Assembly (NCBI GenBank): GCA_004558825.1
Contig: SFDB01000001.1
Coordinates: 124,001-188,000 of the forward strand
Length of the DNA: 64,000 nucleotides
DNA from: Clostridiales bacterium
GTDB lineage: Bacteria > Bacillota > Clostridia > Christensenellales > CAG-138
Reading direction: 5' to 3'
In this document: one piece after another, positions 15,019 through 25,062 of the stretch
How positions within the stretch are numbered: the first letter of the stretch is position 1
Layout: each line of letters starts with the position of its first letter
The notes under the pieces: generated by a model
What the model was told of the DNA's origin: nothing
Seen by the model: only the letters and a program-made list of their open reading frames with translations
Database searches by the model: none
Made by a program: the position numbers and the translations under genes

Positions 15019-17592
15019 ATGAAAAAGCTTATCGCCATAGACGGCAACAGCCTTATGTACCGCGCTTTCTACGCCATAAAGGAGATGAGCACGCGCGACG
15101 GAAAAGCCACGAACGCGCTTCACGGCTTCCTGAGCATGCTCTTAAAGCTCGCCGCAGAAAACCCCGACTACATGGCCGTTGCGTTTGATGTGCGCGGGAA
15201 GACCTTCCGCCACGACAGCTTTTCGGAATACAAGGCGACGCGAAAACCCATGCCCGACGAGCTCGCGGAGCAGATGCAGGCCATAAAGCCGATACTCCGC
15301 GCAATGAACATATGTATTTGCGAATGCCCCGGCTTTGAGGGCGATGATGTTCTCGGCACTCTTTCGCGGATTGCAGAAAAAAACGGAACCGCTACGCTTA
15401 TAGTAACGGGCGACAGAGATGCGCTTCAGTTGATAAACGAGCATACGCATGTGCTCATGACGAGAAAGGGCATAACCGACACGACCGAGTTTGACGAGGC
15501 AGCGCTCCTCGAGCAATACGGTGTGACGCCATCGGGCATAATCGACCTGAAAGGGCTCATGGGCGACAGCTCCGACAATATACCCGGAATACCGGGCGTC
15601 GGCGAAAAAACAGCGTTAAAGCTTATAAATAAATACGGTTCTCTCGAGTCTGTGCTCGAACACTGCGACGACGAAAAGGGCGCCCTGCGTCAAAAGCTTA
15701 ACGATAACGCAGAGCTTGCGCGCATATCGTACAGGCTTGCAACAATAGATACAAACGCCCCAATAACCGTAACGCTCGACGACTGCGCGTTCGACACGGC
15801 AAAAATGCGCGGCGCAATACCGCTCCTTTCAAAATATGAGCTGAAAAGCATAATCTCGCGTCTCCCGAGCGGCGACAGCCCCGACGGTTCGGCCGCCGAA
15901 TGCGAACCTGCGGCGGAGCGTATTGTTATTCGTTCCTCCGACGAGCTTTCAGCTTTCGCCGTCATGCTTTCAAAATCCGAAGCGTTTGCCGTTCATATAA
16001 GTGAAGAGCTTACGATTGCGTGCGATGACAGCCATGTCTACGCCGTATCCTTCGCCGCAACACTGTTGGAGCAGGGACTTAATGAGGACGAGGTTTTCGC
16101 TGCGCTCAAGCCTGCGTTTGAGTCCGCCACCATCAAAAAGCTCACCTTTGACGCTAAGCGGCTTATGCACATATTGTCGCGATATAGCATAGAGCTTGGA
16201 GGCGTAGCTTTCGACGCAATGATTGCCGACTACCTGCTTCACGCAACGCGCCCCTCTGCGACGCTAAAGGCGCTTTGCGCGGACACATGGGGCGAAGTCT
16301 CCCAATGCGACGCCCACTCGATCTTTGTCCTTTATCCGCTTATGATGAAGCAGCTTGAAGAGAAGGCGCTGATGAATCTTTACACCGATATCGAGCTGCC
16401 GCTAATAGGCGTGCTGTACGACATGGAGCGCACGGGCTTCAAGGTCGACACAGACATGCTCTCAAGTCTGGGCGGCGACATGTCGGCACGCATAGGCGAG
16501 CTTGAAGCCCGGATTTACGACCTCGCGGGAGGCAAGTTTTCCATACTCTCCACAAAGCAGCTCGGCGACGTGCTTTTCGTAAAGCTCGGCCTGCCTCCCG
16601 TCAGGAAAACAAAAACCGGCTTCTCTACCGATTCCGACACTCTCGAAGCGCTGGCAGACAAGCATCCGATTGTTCCACTTATAATGGAATACCGCTTTCT
16701 TACAAAGCTGAAAAGCACTTTCATAGATGGGCTAATCGCACTTGTAAAGCGCGACACGCATCGCGTGCATACAAGCTTTAACCAGAACGTAACGGCCACG
16801 GGACGCATTTCGAGCACCGAACCGAATCTCCAGAACATACCCGTAAGAACGAGCATGGGCCGTGAAATACGCAAGGCTTTCATTGCAAGCGACGGGTGCG
16901 TACTCGTAGGCGCAGACTATTCACAGATAGAGCTTCGTCTGCTCGCACATATAGCCGACGATGATATCATGATACGCGCTTTCTGTAACAACGAGGATAT
17001 ACACAGGCGCACGGCCGCCGAAGTTTTCTCCGTACCCCCCGAAGAAGTTACGGGCGAACAGCGCTCCGCCGCCAAAGCCGTCAACTTCGGCATCGTGTAC
17101 GGAATAAGCGATTTCGGGCTTGCGCGAAACCTCGGCATTAGCCGTTATCGCGCAAACGAATATATAAACATGTATAAAGAACGATATAAAGGCGTGAGCA
17201 CATATATGAAGCAAAGCGTTGAAACCGCAAGGAAAAACGGCTATGCGGTCACGCTTTTCGGGAGGCGGCGCGATTTGCCGGAGCTTAAATCGTCTAACTT
17301 CAATACTCGCTCTTTCGGCGAACGCGTCGCAATGAATATGCCCATTCAGGGCTCCGCAGCAGACATTATAAAGCTTGCGATGGTGCGCGTCGCAAAGGCG
17401 CTGCGCGATGAGGGCCTCCATGCAAGGCTTGTGCTTCAAATACACGACGAGCTTATAATCGACTGTCCCGTTGACGAAGCGGAGCGCGTCGCGTGCATAC
17501 TGCGCGACTGTATGCAGCACGCCGCCTCGCTAAAGGTTCCCCTCATAGCAGACGTCGCCAAAGGCAGAAGCTGGTACGACACGAAAGGATAA
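15019..17592 (+). CDS. polA: DNA polymerase I
   Basis: Fills gaps and removes RNA primers in replication and repair. The 857 residues contain a 5' nuclease domain (start to about 290, with VTGDRDALQL and GLMGDSSDNIPGIPGVGEKTA), a central 3'-5' exonuclease-like domain and a family A polymerase domain. Polymerase motifs are A (VGADYSQIELR), B (RSAAKAVNFGIVYG) and C (LQIHDELI). The central domain lacks the usual Asp-x-Glu exonuclease pair, as in many Gram-positive Pol I enzymes, so proofreading is probably absent. The ATG has AAGAGGTAATC upstream. It is followed after 3 bp by coaE. Confidence 0.98.
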   Translation: MKKLIAIDGNSLMYRAFYAIKEMSTRDGKATNALHGFLSMLLKLAAENPDYMAVAFDVRGKTFRHDSFSEYKATRKPMPDELAEQMQAIKPILRAMNICICECPGFEGDDVLGTLSRIAEKNGTATLIVTGDRDALQLINEHTHVLMTRKGITDTTEFDEAALLEQYGVTPSGIIDLKGLMGDSSDNIPGIPGVGEKTALKLINKYGSLESVLEHCDDEKGALRQKLNDNAELARISYRLATIDTNAPITVTLDDCAFDTAKMRGAIPLLSKYELKSIISRLPSGDSPDGSAAECEPAAERIVIRSSDELSAFAVMLSKSEAFAVHISEELTIACDDSHVYAVSFAATLLEQGLNEDEVFAALKPAFESATIKKLTFDAKRLMHILSRYSIELGGVAFDAMIADYLLHATRPSATLKALCADTWGEVSQCDAHSIFVLYPLMMKQLEEKALMNLYTDIELPLIGVLYDMERTGFKVDTDMLSSLGGDMSARIGELEARIYDLAGGKFSILSTKQLGDVLFVKLGLPPVRKTKTGFSTDSDTLEALADKHPIVPLIMEYRFLTKLKSTFIDGLIALVKRDTHRVHTSFNQNVTATGRISSTEPNLQNIPVRTSMGREIRKAFIASDGCVLVGADYSQIELRLLAHIADDDIMIRAFCNNEDIHRRTAAEVFSVPPEEVTGEQRSAAKAVNFGIVYGISDFGLARNLGISRYRANEYINMYKERYKGVSTYMKQSVETARKNGYAVTLFGRRRDLPELKSSNFNTRSFGERVAMNMPIQGSAADIIKLAMVRVAKALRDEGLHARLVLQIHDELIIDCPVDEAERVACILRDCMQHAASLKVPLIADVAKGRSWYDTKG

Positions 17593-17595
17593 CAT

Positions 17596-18207
17596 ATGGC
17601 CGTATACGGATTGACCGGCGGAATTGCCTCGGGTAAATCATGCGTTTCAAGGCGGCTCGCCGAGCTCGGCGCGATTATTATCGACGCCGACAAGATATCC
17701 CATGAAATAATGCGCTTTGACCGCGGCGCAGTATCGGCGGTACGCAAAGCTTTTGGGAACGGCGTTATCACTCCGCACGGCGATATCGACAGGCGCGCGC
17801 TCGGCGCGCTCGTATTCGCAGACAAAAGCAAGCTGGAGCTGCTCAATTCGATAATGCACCCGCTCATAACGGACGCCGTACTCTCTGAGCTCGCCAAAGC
17901 AAAAAAAAGCGGGGCGATCGTGATAGTTGATGCTCCGCTCCTGATACAAACGGGGCTTGATAAGCACACCGACGGCGTTATAGTCGTGTACGCCGACGTT
18001 GAGAACCGAGTAAAGCGCATAATAAAGCGCGACAATATTTCAGACGCCCGTGCGCGGGAGCGTATCGCATCACAGGAGAGCGATGATTTTCTTTTGAGTC
18101 ACGCTTCGTTTGCGATCGAAAACAACGGCTCGCTCGACGAGCTCATCAAAAAGACTGACGGGCTGTATGCTCTGCTCATGGAAAAGGCGGTAAATAATGA
18201 TGAATAA
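17596..18207 (+). CDS. coaE: Dephospho-CoA kinase
   Basis: Last step of coenzyme A synthesis: phosphorylates the 3'-hydroxyl of dephospho-CoA. The 203 residues begin with the P-loop GLTGGIASGKS and the conserved DADKISHEI; VDAPLLIQTG and the lid region with arginines follow. It lies between polA (3-bp gap) and a substrate-binding lipoprotein gene that overlaps its last 11 bases. The polA-coaE pair is common in Firmicutes. Confidence 0.97.
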   Translation: MAVYGLTGGIASGKSCVSRRLAELGAIIIDADKISHEIMRFDRGAVSAVRKAFGNGVITPHGDIDRRALGALVFADKSKLELLNSIMHPLITDAVLSELAKAKKSGAIVIVDAPLLIQTGLDKHTDGVIVVYADVENRVKRIIKRDNISDARARERIASQESDDFLLSHASFAIENNGSLDELIKKTDGLYALLMEKAVNNDE

Positions 18208-19834
18208 AAATACATTTGCAAGGCTTATCGCGTCGCTGCTCATTGCATCCGCGCTCATCGGCTGCATTGGATGCGCCGCAGACCGTTCGGGCGCCGAGCC
18301 GACGGCAACGCCGCTCCTTATGCCCACCCCTACCCCGCAGATACAGCCCGTACCCGGCGGCGAACTCATAATGCCCATACCCGCCAACGCCGAAGCTCAC
18401 AACCCGCTCACCGTTTCAAACAGGGAAATGCTTAACATGTATTCGCTCATATTCGAGGGGCTTGTTTATCTTGACGAAAGTGGAATACTTGCGCCGATGC
18501 TCGCGGAAAACTGGTCGTGCGACGAAACGGGGCGCGTGTGGACTTTTAACATTCGCCGGGGCGTCAAATGGCACAGACTTGCCTCCGAGCTTACAGCCGA
18601 TGACATAATTTATACCGTCAATATAATCAAAAATATGGACGGCGGATCGTACTACAGCTATAACGTATCAAAAATAGAAAGCATCGAAAAAGCAGACGCA
18701 TACACCGTCCGCATGACGATGACGCACGCCGGCATAAGCCCCGTTACGCTTTTAACTTTCCCGATAATATGCGCGCAAAGCAGCATGGACGATATGCCCG
18801 TCGGTACCGGCCCCTACGCGATAACCTCACAAAGCGGAGACACTATAACGCTTGAAGCCAATAAGCTTTGGTGGAAACAGACGCCGTATCTTGAGAGGAT
18901 AACGCTAAAGGAGCGTGACAACACCGAGAGCGAGCTTGCTTCCTTTGCGGCGGGACAGCTTAACATGGTTTTCACATCGGTGCTGCACGCAGGACGCTAT
19001 CGCGACGAAGGCAAAACAAGCGTTATCGATATAATGACGCAGACTATGGAAACGCTTCTTATAAACCATTCATCGACCATACTTGCTTCGCAGGATGTCC
19101 GCAAGGCGCTCGCCTACGGGATAGACAGAAGCGACATAATTTCAAACGTCTACATGAATAAAGCCGTCGCATGCGACGTACCGATAGCGCCCGACTCCTA
19201 CGCATACGATTCCAAATACAAAAAGTACGACTTTAACCGTTCGTATGCACTGTCGCTGCTGTCGCATCTTGGCTGGGAAGACGTAGACGACGACGGCATA
19301 CTTGAAAACAAAGCCGCGCAGTCTGCCGAGCTCAAGCTCAAGCTCCTCGTAAGCACGTCGGCCGACAACACGCTCCGTGCCGATGCGGCAAAGAGGATTG
19401 CGGCGCAGCTTCTCGAAATGGGCATAGAGGTTGAGATAAAAGAAGTGCCGTTCGCCACGGAGGCGGCGGACGATGAGGACTTTATATCGCTCCTCGCGGA
19501 CGGGGACTTCGACCTCGCGCTTGCCGGGTTCAATCTCGGGCGTGATCTCGACCTGACGCAGTATGTCTCGTCGCTCGGTGCGCTCAATTACGGCAAGTAC
19601 TACGGCGTCAAGCTCGACGCGCTTGCAAAGGATCTCGCTCAGGCGGCCGACCAGACGGCGGCGCGCGATGCGGCGGCTCTGTTTCAGGAGGAATTTATCG
19701 ATTCGCTCCCGTTCATAGTGCTTTATTTCAGGCAGAGCAGCGTAATCTATTCTTCTAAAATCAAGGGTGTTTCCTCGCTCCGAGAGCCTGACGTCATGCT
19801 CAACGCATATAAATGGTATACAAATTGGAAGTAA
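18197..19834 (+). CDS. ABC transporter substrate-binding lipoprotein, peptide (SBP family 5) type
   Basis: Extracytoplasmic binding protein of the oligopeptide/nickel type. Residues 1-26 are a lipoprotein signal with lipobox LIGC (a second Cys follows). A low-complexity Pro/Thr linker comes next and then the bilobed domain, with typical motifs LTVSNREMLNMYSLIFEGLV, LAENWSCDETGRVWTFNIRRGVKW and VRKALAYGIDR. The length of 545 residues fits the family. No permease or ATPase gene is near, so it is an orphan in this window. It overlaps coaE, with a weak AGGCGG site upstream. Peptide binding is likely but not certain. Confidence 0.9.
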   Translation: MMNKNTFARLIASLLIASALIGCIGCAADRSGAEPTATPLLMPTPTPQIQPVPGGELIMPIPANAEAHNPLTVSNREMLNMYSLIFEGLVYLDESGILAPMLAENWSCDETGRVWTFNIRRGVKWHRLASELTADDIIYTVNIIKNMDGGSYYSYNVSKIESIEKADAYTVRMTMTHAGISPVTLLTFPIICAQSSMDDMPVGTGPYAITSQSGDTITLEANKLWWKQTPYLERITLKERDNTESELASFAAGQLNMVFTSVLHAGRYRDEGKTSVIDIMTQTMETLLINHSSTILASQDVRKALAYGIDRSDIISNVYMNKAVACDVPIAPDSYAYDSKYKKYDFNRSYALSLLSHLGWEDVDDDGILENKAAQSAELKLKLLVSTSADNTLRADAAKRIAAQLLEMGIEVEIKEVPFATEAADDEDFISLLADGDFDLALAGFNLGRDLDLTQYVSSLGALNYGKYYGVKLDALAKDLAQAADQTAARDAAALFQEEFIDSLPFIVLYFRQSSVIYSSKIKGVSSLREPDVMLNAYKWYTNWK

Positions 19835-19883
19835 CGCCCAATTTCGTATAGAACATCCGCATCGCCCTTTTTCAGTCGAGGCT

Positions 19884-20765
19884 TCACAATATCGATTTGG
19901 CTATATGCATAAAATATCCTTCCATGCCGTCGCTGTCTGCGGCATGGATTTCTTTTGCGCCTATTACACGCATTTCATACGCAAGTATCGCCGCGCCGCA
20001 TATTATTACGTCGTGGCGCTTTACAAGCAGCGGATGATGTCTGCGCTTTTCTCCCATCCTGTCAAGCTCTTCAATAAGCCCCTCGAGAGAATCCGGTGTT
20101 ATCACAGCATCCTTTATACGCTCCGGGTCATACGATTCCATGCCGAGCGAAAGCGCCGCAAGCGTCGTTATCGTTCCTCCGACGCCTGTCCAACGGTCTT
20201 CATCAAGCTTCGGCAGCTTCAGCATACATTCGAGGGCGTCTTCTATGTTCGTGCGCAATTCGGAAAGGCTTGCGGCCCCCTTCGTCAAGTCTCGGGCGCG
20301 CACGCAGCCCATGGGCGCACTCGTGCAGAAGCTTTGCGTTGTTATCTGCGTAGAGCCGCCGCCTATGTCTATAAGCCCGCCGCCCGCATCGCCGACGGCT
20401 CCGTCGTATGCGTACCTCGCCTCACGTTCGCCCGAAAGCACATCTACGGACGCACCCGTTGCAGCAGCAAGCGTTTTCACAAATTCTCCGCCGTTTGAAG
20501 CGTCGCGTACGGCGCTCGTCGCATATGCAAACACGCGTATGCCGCATTCGTCTGCCTCCTTGGCAAACGTCGCCGCCGCGTCGAGCGTGTCGCGCATAGC
20601 GCGTTCATTCAGCACTCCGCTCTCTATAAGCCCTTCGCCCAGGCGCGTCGTTATAAGCTTCTTTGGCGACGACGAATAGCTCTCGCCGTCAAAAGCATAT
20701 AGGGCGCATCGAATTGAGTTGCTGCCGATATCTATCACGGCGGCACGCTTTATGTTGTCCGTCAC
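19884..20765 (-). CDS. Ppx/GppA-family phosphatase
   Basis: Exopolyphosphatase or pppGpp phosphatase of the actin-like ATPase fold. The 293 residues start AAVIDIGSNSIRCALY (phosphate-1 motif) and have LIDIGGGSTQI (phosphate-2) and the catalytic-type SGEREARYAYDG region. It lacks the long C-terminal HD domain of larger Ppx enzymes. The start is GTG with GGAG 7 bases upstream. It follows the DivIC-like gene by 2 bp. Whether it acts on polyphosphate or on (p)ppGpp cannot be read from the sequence; a VTC-type protein lies 42 kb away in this window. Confidence 0.88.
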   Translation of the reverse strand: MTDNIKRAAVIDIGSNSIRCALYAFDGESYSSSPKKLITTRLGEGLIESGVLNERAMRDTLDAAATFAKEADECGIRVFAYATSAVRDASNGGEFVKTLAAATGASVDVLSGEREARYAYDGAVGDAGGGLIDIGGGSTQITTQSFCTSAPMGCVRARDLTKGAASLSELRTNIEDALECMLKLPKLDEDRWTGVGGTITTLAALSLGMESYDPERIKDAVITPDSLEGLIEELDRMGEKRRHHPLLVKRHDVIICGAAILAYEMRVIGAKEIHAADSDGMEGYFMHIAKSIL

Positions 20766-20767
20766 GA

Positions 20768-21070
20768 TTATTCTCCGGATGTGTCGAAAATTATGTCGTC
20801 GGGAAGCACATAGCCAAAACGCTCACGCGCCTGCTGCTCAAGATACTCCTTGCTGCCCGAGTATTCTATCATAAATTCAAGGCGCTGTTCATCACGAAGC
20901 ATTTCGTTATATCTCTGTTCGAGCGCATCATACTCGGAGTTTATCTCGCCAAGCTTATTCATTTGCCGCACGGCGTTAACGGCAACGAAACAGGTCGCCG
21001 CCGCCAAGACGACGGTGACTGCCAGCGCAAATATCAAAAACCGTTTTTTTCTCATTCTGATGCTTTGCAC
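20768..21070 (-). CDS. Septum formation initiator family protein (DivIC/FtsB-like)
   Basis: Small bitopic division protein of the FtsB/DivIC type. The 100 residues have a basic N-terminus, one membrane segment (about 11-33), a coiled coil (about 36-70) and the typical end EYLEQQARERFGYVLPDD, close to the family's ARE-x-GY motif. The GTG start has a perfect GGAGG 6 bases upstream. It is first in an operon with the Ppx/GppA gene, an arrangement also known from other Firmicutes. Confidence 0.88.
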   Translation of the reverse strand: MQSIRMRKKRFLIFALAVTVVLAAATCFVAVNAVRQMNKLGEINSEYDALEQRYNEMLRDEQRLEFMIEYSGSKEYLEQQARERFGYVLPDDIIFDTSGE

Positions 21071-21088
21071 GGATTGCCTCCGGGTATA

Positions 21089-21117
21089 TGTATAGATATA
21101 TTTAGTTTATTTCACAA
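21089..21117 (-). promoter_or_regulatory. Promoter of the divIC-like/ppx operon
   Basis: TTGTGA and TATACA separated by 17 bases on the minus strand, 19 bases before the GTG start. Confidence 0.5.
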
Positions 21118-21210
21118 TTTCTGTTTTTGCAATATCTTTTGCAAATATTCTTTGCTTTTGCGAAAAATCGCAGTAATTCTCATGAGCCGCTTTCCGTCCT
21201 TACGGCATTC

Positions 21211-21242
21211 AAAATCCACCGAAGAGAAACTCTGCGGTGGAT
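21211..21242 (-). terminator. Terminator of the MacB-type ABC operon
   Basis: Minus strand hairpin with 8-bp stem ATCCACCG/CGGTGGAT followed by TTTTG, just after the permease stop. Confidence 0.7.
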
Positions 21243-21263
21243 TCCGTACAGATTCAGATTCAG

Positions 21264-22565
21264 TTAGTCGTTCCTTATCGCCGTCAACGGTGAAAGGCGC
21301 ATCGCCCTAAGCGCGGGATAAATGCCCGACGCAAGAGCCACAAGTATCGAGAACGCAACCGCGCCGAACGCAAGATACGGCGGAATTATACTCTTAAAAC
21401 CGACATCGCCTATGAACTTATTCAGTACGCCCGACAAAAGGTAGCTCAAGCCTATGCCCGCCGCGCCCCCGAAAAGGCCAATGAACGAGGCCTCGGAGAG
21501 AAACAGCCCCGCGATGTTCGACATTCTGCAGCCGAGCACCTTGATTATGCCTATCTCCTTCGTGCGCTCATATATACTCATCATCATCGTATTCATTATG
21601 CCTATTGCCGCAACAAGCAGCGATACGCCGCCAATCGCGCCAAGCAGATACTGTATCTGCTTCATATTCTTTTCAGCCGCATCGAGCGCATCCTGAAGGC
21701 TGTTCGTGCCGTAGCCCATGGCGTCAATGGCGTCTTTAACATCCTTAACGGATTTGGCGTCGGCGCATTTTACCGTAACCTGCTGATACTTGCTCGTATC
21801 TATAGATATAAACGTGCTGTTTTCCTTGGCGAGCTTTTTAAGCGCCTCAAGGTCCATCAGACAGTACCAGCTGAAGTCGTTATTGCTTTCATCCAGAATG
21901 CCCACCGGGTTTATCCTGTAAAGCTTGCCTTTCTGCACGGCTTCGCCATCAGTGCCGTAGCCGCCTTCACCATACATATTGTTATAATCAAACGTAAGCT
22001 GTATGCGCGTGTCCTTCGTCACCTTTGGATTCCCGTCTCTGTCGACGGCCGGTTTCCACGTTTTAGGGTCATAAAAGTTGCTGAGCGTCTGGCTGCCGAG
22101 CACAAGCTCATACGTCGTGCCTCCCTTATACTGCGGGTACTCACCCTCGCTGAGCGTTATGCCGAACTTATCGGCAACGTCGGAGTCTATGCCGAGTATC
22201 GATATATCCGCATAGTATTTCCCGCATTTGAGTATGCCCCATGCCTCGATTCGCGGCATCACTGCGACAACTCCCGGAAGCTGCTTGAACGCCTCAACGC
22301 TCTTTTTATCGAGCCTTACCTCTGTCGATGTGCCGCCCATACCGTCCGGCGACTCCGTCCATTTGTAGGACATGACGGTTATGTTCGTAAGGCTCCCTAT
22401 GCTCGCATACGAGTCTATGGTAGCCTGCCTTATGCCTACTCCGAGTGAAACCATTACAACTATCGACGTTGTACCTATAACCATGCCGAGTACGGTCAAG
22501 AACGCACGGAGCTTTCTGCGCCATAGATTCAGCAGCGCAGTACGCAGCATGTCAAAGAATCTCAT
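21264..22565 (-). CDS. ABC transporter permease, MacB/FtsX type
   Basis: Membrane subunit of a MacB-like ABC system. The 433 residues have an N-terminal membrane helix (LRAFLTVLGMVIGTTSIVVMVSLGVG), a large extracytoplasmic MacB_PCD domain (about 45-290) and three C-terminal helices forming the FtsX domain, with the family motif SIYERTKEIGIIKVLGC and the end GIYPALRAMRLSPLTAI. It overlaps the upstream surface-protein gene by 4 bp. With the ATPase two genes upstream it forms a mechanotransmission-type transporter that may export or act on something outside the membrane. Confidence 0.93.
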   Translation of the reverse strand: MRFFDMLRTALLNLWRRKLRAFLTVLGMVIGTTSIVVMVSLGVGIRQATIDSYASIGSLTNITVMSYKWTESPDGMGGTSTEVRLDKKSVEAFKQLPGVVAVMPRIEAWGILKCGKYYADISILGIDSDVADKFGITLSEGEYPQYKGGTTYELVLGSQTLSNFYDPKTWKPAVDRDGNPKVTKDTRIQLTFDYNNMYGEGGYGTDGEAVQKGKLYRINPVGILDESNNDFSWYCLMDLEALKKLAKENSTFISIDTSKYQQVTVKCADAKSVKDVKDAIDAMGYGTNSLQDALDAAEKNMKQIQYLLGAIGGVSLLVAAIGIMNTMMMSIYERTKEIGIIKVLGCRMSNIAGLFLSEASFIGLFGGAAGIGLSYLLSGVLNKFIGDVGFKSIIPPYLAFGAVAFSILVALASGIYPALRAMRLSPLTAIRND

Positions 22566-24265
22566 ACATCCTCCAATCGCCTTTCACGACGCTTGCGGAG
22601 TACGACAATAAGCACGGACGCCGCGCCGATAAATGCGGCGCCAATTATAACCCATGCCCACCACGGAAAAGCTCCGCCTGTATCTTCAGGTATATCGGGC
22701 ACAATCGGGTCAAACGTCGGATCGTACGGCTGTTCCTCGTTTACAAACAGGTTGAACGGAAGTTCTTCGGTTATGGTTTCGCCGAAAACATCCTCGTATG
22801 TAATTATAACCTTGCCCGCTATATCTCCGCCGATGCTCGGAATGACGACAAAATCCGCCCGCATCTCGGAGCCGCCCGGTATGTTTCCGCCAAAGTAGTT
22901 TTCCTCCATAGCAAGGCCCTCGCCCTCGACGGTGACCATGCAGTTATATATAGACGACCTTCCAAGATTATAGAGAGCAAATGACATCGACACGCCCTGG
23001 CCTACCCATGCATCGTCATATATCGTAAGAGTATCGAGCTTAGTCCTTATGTGCTGCGATACGGATAGCGTCAGCGTTTCGCTCGGCGTGTATGTATGTT
23101 TGCTCGACGAGCCTTCATAGCTGAACTCAACGTTCATCGTATACGTCCTGGCTTCCGCATCGGACGGCGTCTGGAGCGTCATTGTGACCGTCTTTGTTTC
23201 GCCCTTTGCTATCTTATCGATATATATCGTGTTCGAGCCGGAGTTTGCAGGAAGAACGACGTTATTCGGGTCGGTTATCCTAAGCTGGAGATTCTGTATT
23301 GCTTCCTCGGAAGACGTATTCTTCAGGTTAAGCGTTATGTCAAACTCGTCGCCCGCATATATCCTGTCTACACTCGTTGCGAACGATTCGATTATAAGCT
23401 TTGGCATCGATACGAGCGCATCGGGATCTGTCGCCGTACCCGCCATGCCGTTCTTGACCGTCACAAATACGCTTACGGTGCATTCTTTTATGGCGTTAGT
23501 TCCGTCTCTGTATGAAACCTTGAAATCGACCTGTTTTACGCCGTTGGTCGCCTCCTTGCTGAGCTTGAGGTTATAAACAAATTCAACAATATAGTTCGGA
23601 TACAGCGTGCCGTAGCAGCTCTGGGTGTAGTCGATCTCTTCTATCACAAACGGGAACGATTCAAGGCTTGTCGAGATGACGGGCGTAACTTTTATGTCAT
23701 AGGCAAGCCCCTTGCGGCACATAAGCGGAAGGCGTATGTTAATCCGCTTGCCCGCATCTCCCTCGGGAGCGGGAACGGGTTTGCCGGACGTGTCGACCGG
23801 GCTTATCATTATCTGCGACTCGGTATCGGGGTCAGACGGATCAACGACAGGCTCGCTTGTCTTTTGAATCGATACTTTAACGCTTTTGGGCATCGACGCC
23901 TCTTCGAAAAAGAGCTGAAGCGTTTCGGAATACGTGCCCTGCATTGCGCTGCCGATTACCGAGGCCGTAACAAGTATCCACGAAGTCTTGTTAGGTTCAA
24001 TGGTCGTGTTGCCGTTCACCGAATCGACCTTGGCAAGCACGTTGCAGGTGCTTGCGGGAACTATATGCGCAAGAGTCACGGGCGTATCGCCTTTGTTTGT
24101 TATATAAAGCTGCATTTCGACGGAACCTCCGACCTCCTTGAATATCCCGTCGGCAGCTACGTCGATCTTATCGACTGTTACGGCCTCGCCCATGGCAGGC
24201 AGAAGCAAAAGACACATTGCAAGCGCAAGCGCCATCGTCGTCATGCGTCTGAAAAAACTTTTCAT
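22562..24265 (-). CDS. COG1361-type surface protein with repeated Ig-like (CARDB/NEW3) domains
   Basis: Exported membrane-anchored protein of 567 residues. It has a signal peptide (about 1-28), several beta-rich Ig-like repeats (segments such as KNTSSEEAIQNLQLRI and LYNLGRSSIYNCMVTVEG resemble CARDB/NEW3 domains), a C-terminal membrane helix (about 537-558) and a basic tail KRRERRLEDV. It lies between the ATPase and the permease of a MacB-like system, where Gram-negative MacB has the periplasmic adaptor MacA. I infer it is the extracytoplasmic partner of this transporter. The start has AGGGGGAATAAACGT upstream. Confidence 0.85.
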   Translation of the reverse strand: MKSFFRRMTTMALALAMCLLLLPAMGEAVTVDKIDVAADGIFKEVGGSVEMQLYITNKGDTPVTLAHIVPASTCNVLAKVDSVNGNTTIEPNKTSWILVTASVIGSAMQGTYSETLQLFFEEASMPKSVKVSIQKTSEPVVDPSDPDTESQIMISPVDTSGKPVPAPEGDAGKRINIRLPLMCRKGLAYDIKVTPVISTSLESFPFVIEEIDYTQSCYGTLYPNYIVEFVYNLKLSKEATNGVKQVDFKVSYRDGTNAIKECTVSVFVTVKNGMAGTATDPDALVSMPKLIIESFATSVDRIYAGDEFDITLNLKNTSSEEAIQNLQLRITDPNNVVLPANSGSNTIYIDKIAKGETKTVTMTLQTPSDAEARTYTMNVEFSYEGSSSKHTYTPSETLTLSVSQHIRTKLDTLTIYDDAWVGQGVSMSFALYNLGRSSIYNCMVTVEGEGLAMEENYFGGNIPGGSEMRADFVVIPSIGGDIAGKVIITYEDVFGETITEELPFNLFVNEEQPYDPTFDPIVPDIPEDTGGAFPWWAWVIIGAAFIGAASVLIVVLRKRRERRLEDV

Positions 24266-24286
24266 ACGTTTATTCCCCCTAAAGCT

Positions 24287-25000
24287 TTACTGTTTGTTTT
24301 CGATTTTAACAATCCGTCCGTCAAGCAAATGTATCACCCTATCGGCATACTCCGCCATATTCGGATCATGCGTTACCATTACGAGTGTCCTGTTATGCTT
24401 GCGCAGCGTATCGACTATCATATGCATTACCTCATCCGAAGTGCTTGAGTCAAGGTTGCCCGTCGGCTCGTCCGCAAATACAATATCGGGATTCGTCACA
24501 AGCGCCCTGGCTATACCCACGCGCTGCTGCTGTCCTCCGCTCATCTGCGTCGGTTTATGGTTCATGTGCGACTCAAGTCCCACCTCCTTGAGCATTTCGC
24601 GCGCAAGCTTATTGCGCTTGTTCGGCAGAACGCCCCTAAACGACAGTGGAAAAGCCACATTTTCAACGGCAGTATAGTATGGCAGCAGATTGAACGACTG
24701 GAATATGAACCCGACGTGCTTCTGCCGAAACACGATAAGCTCGCTCTGCGTCATACGCTCCATATGTTTGTTGGCAATAACTATTTCGCCGCTCGTTACC
24801 GGCTCAAGCCCTGCCATGACATTCAAAAGCGTCGATTTGCCCGAGCCGGAGCGCCCTACTATGCAGCAAATCTCGCCCTGCTCTATTTTAAGGCTTACGC
24901 CGCGCAGGGCGTTCACCTCCACGCTTCCGACTTTATATACTTTTGTAACATTTCGTATGTCTATAGCAGGTACAGCGTCGCTTTTTCTAATGGCCTCCAT
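24287..25000 (-). CDS. ABC transporter ATP-binding protein, MacB/LolD type
   Basis: ATPase of 237 residues that drives the FtsX-type permease encoded downstream. Walker A is GRSGSGKS (49-56), the Q loop is FQSFNLLPYYT, the signature is MSGGQQQR (about 153-160), Walker B is IVFADEPTG (173-181) and the switch His is 211. I chose the ATG at 25000 because GGGGGTGAT lies upstream; the frame can be opened 18 codons further. It is the first gene of a three-gene operon with its own extended -10 promoter. Confidence 0.95.
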   Translation of the reverse strand: MEAIRKSDAVPAIDIRNVTKVYKVGSVEVNALRGVSLKIEQGEICCIVGRSGSGKSTLLNVMAGLEPVTSGEIVIANKHMERMTQSELIVFRQKHVGFIFQSFNLLPYYTAVENVAFPLSFRGVLPNKRNKLAREMLKEVGLESHMNHKPTQMSGGQQQRVGIARALVTNPDIVFADEPTGNLDSSTSDEVMHMIVDTLRKHNRTLVMVTHDPNMAEYADRVIHLLDGRIVKIENKQ

Positions 25001-25062
25001 CGATGCATCACCCCCGATTCTTCCCCCTCGCGGAGTTATTTTGACAACAGCCATTATTTTTC

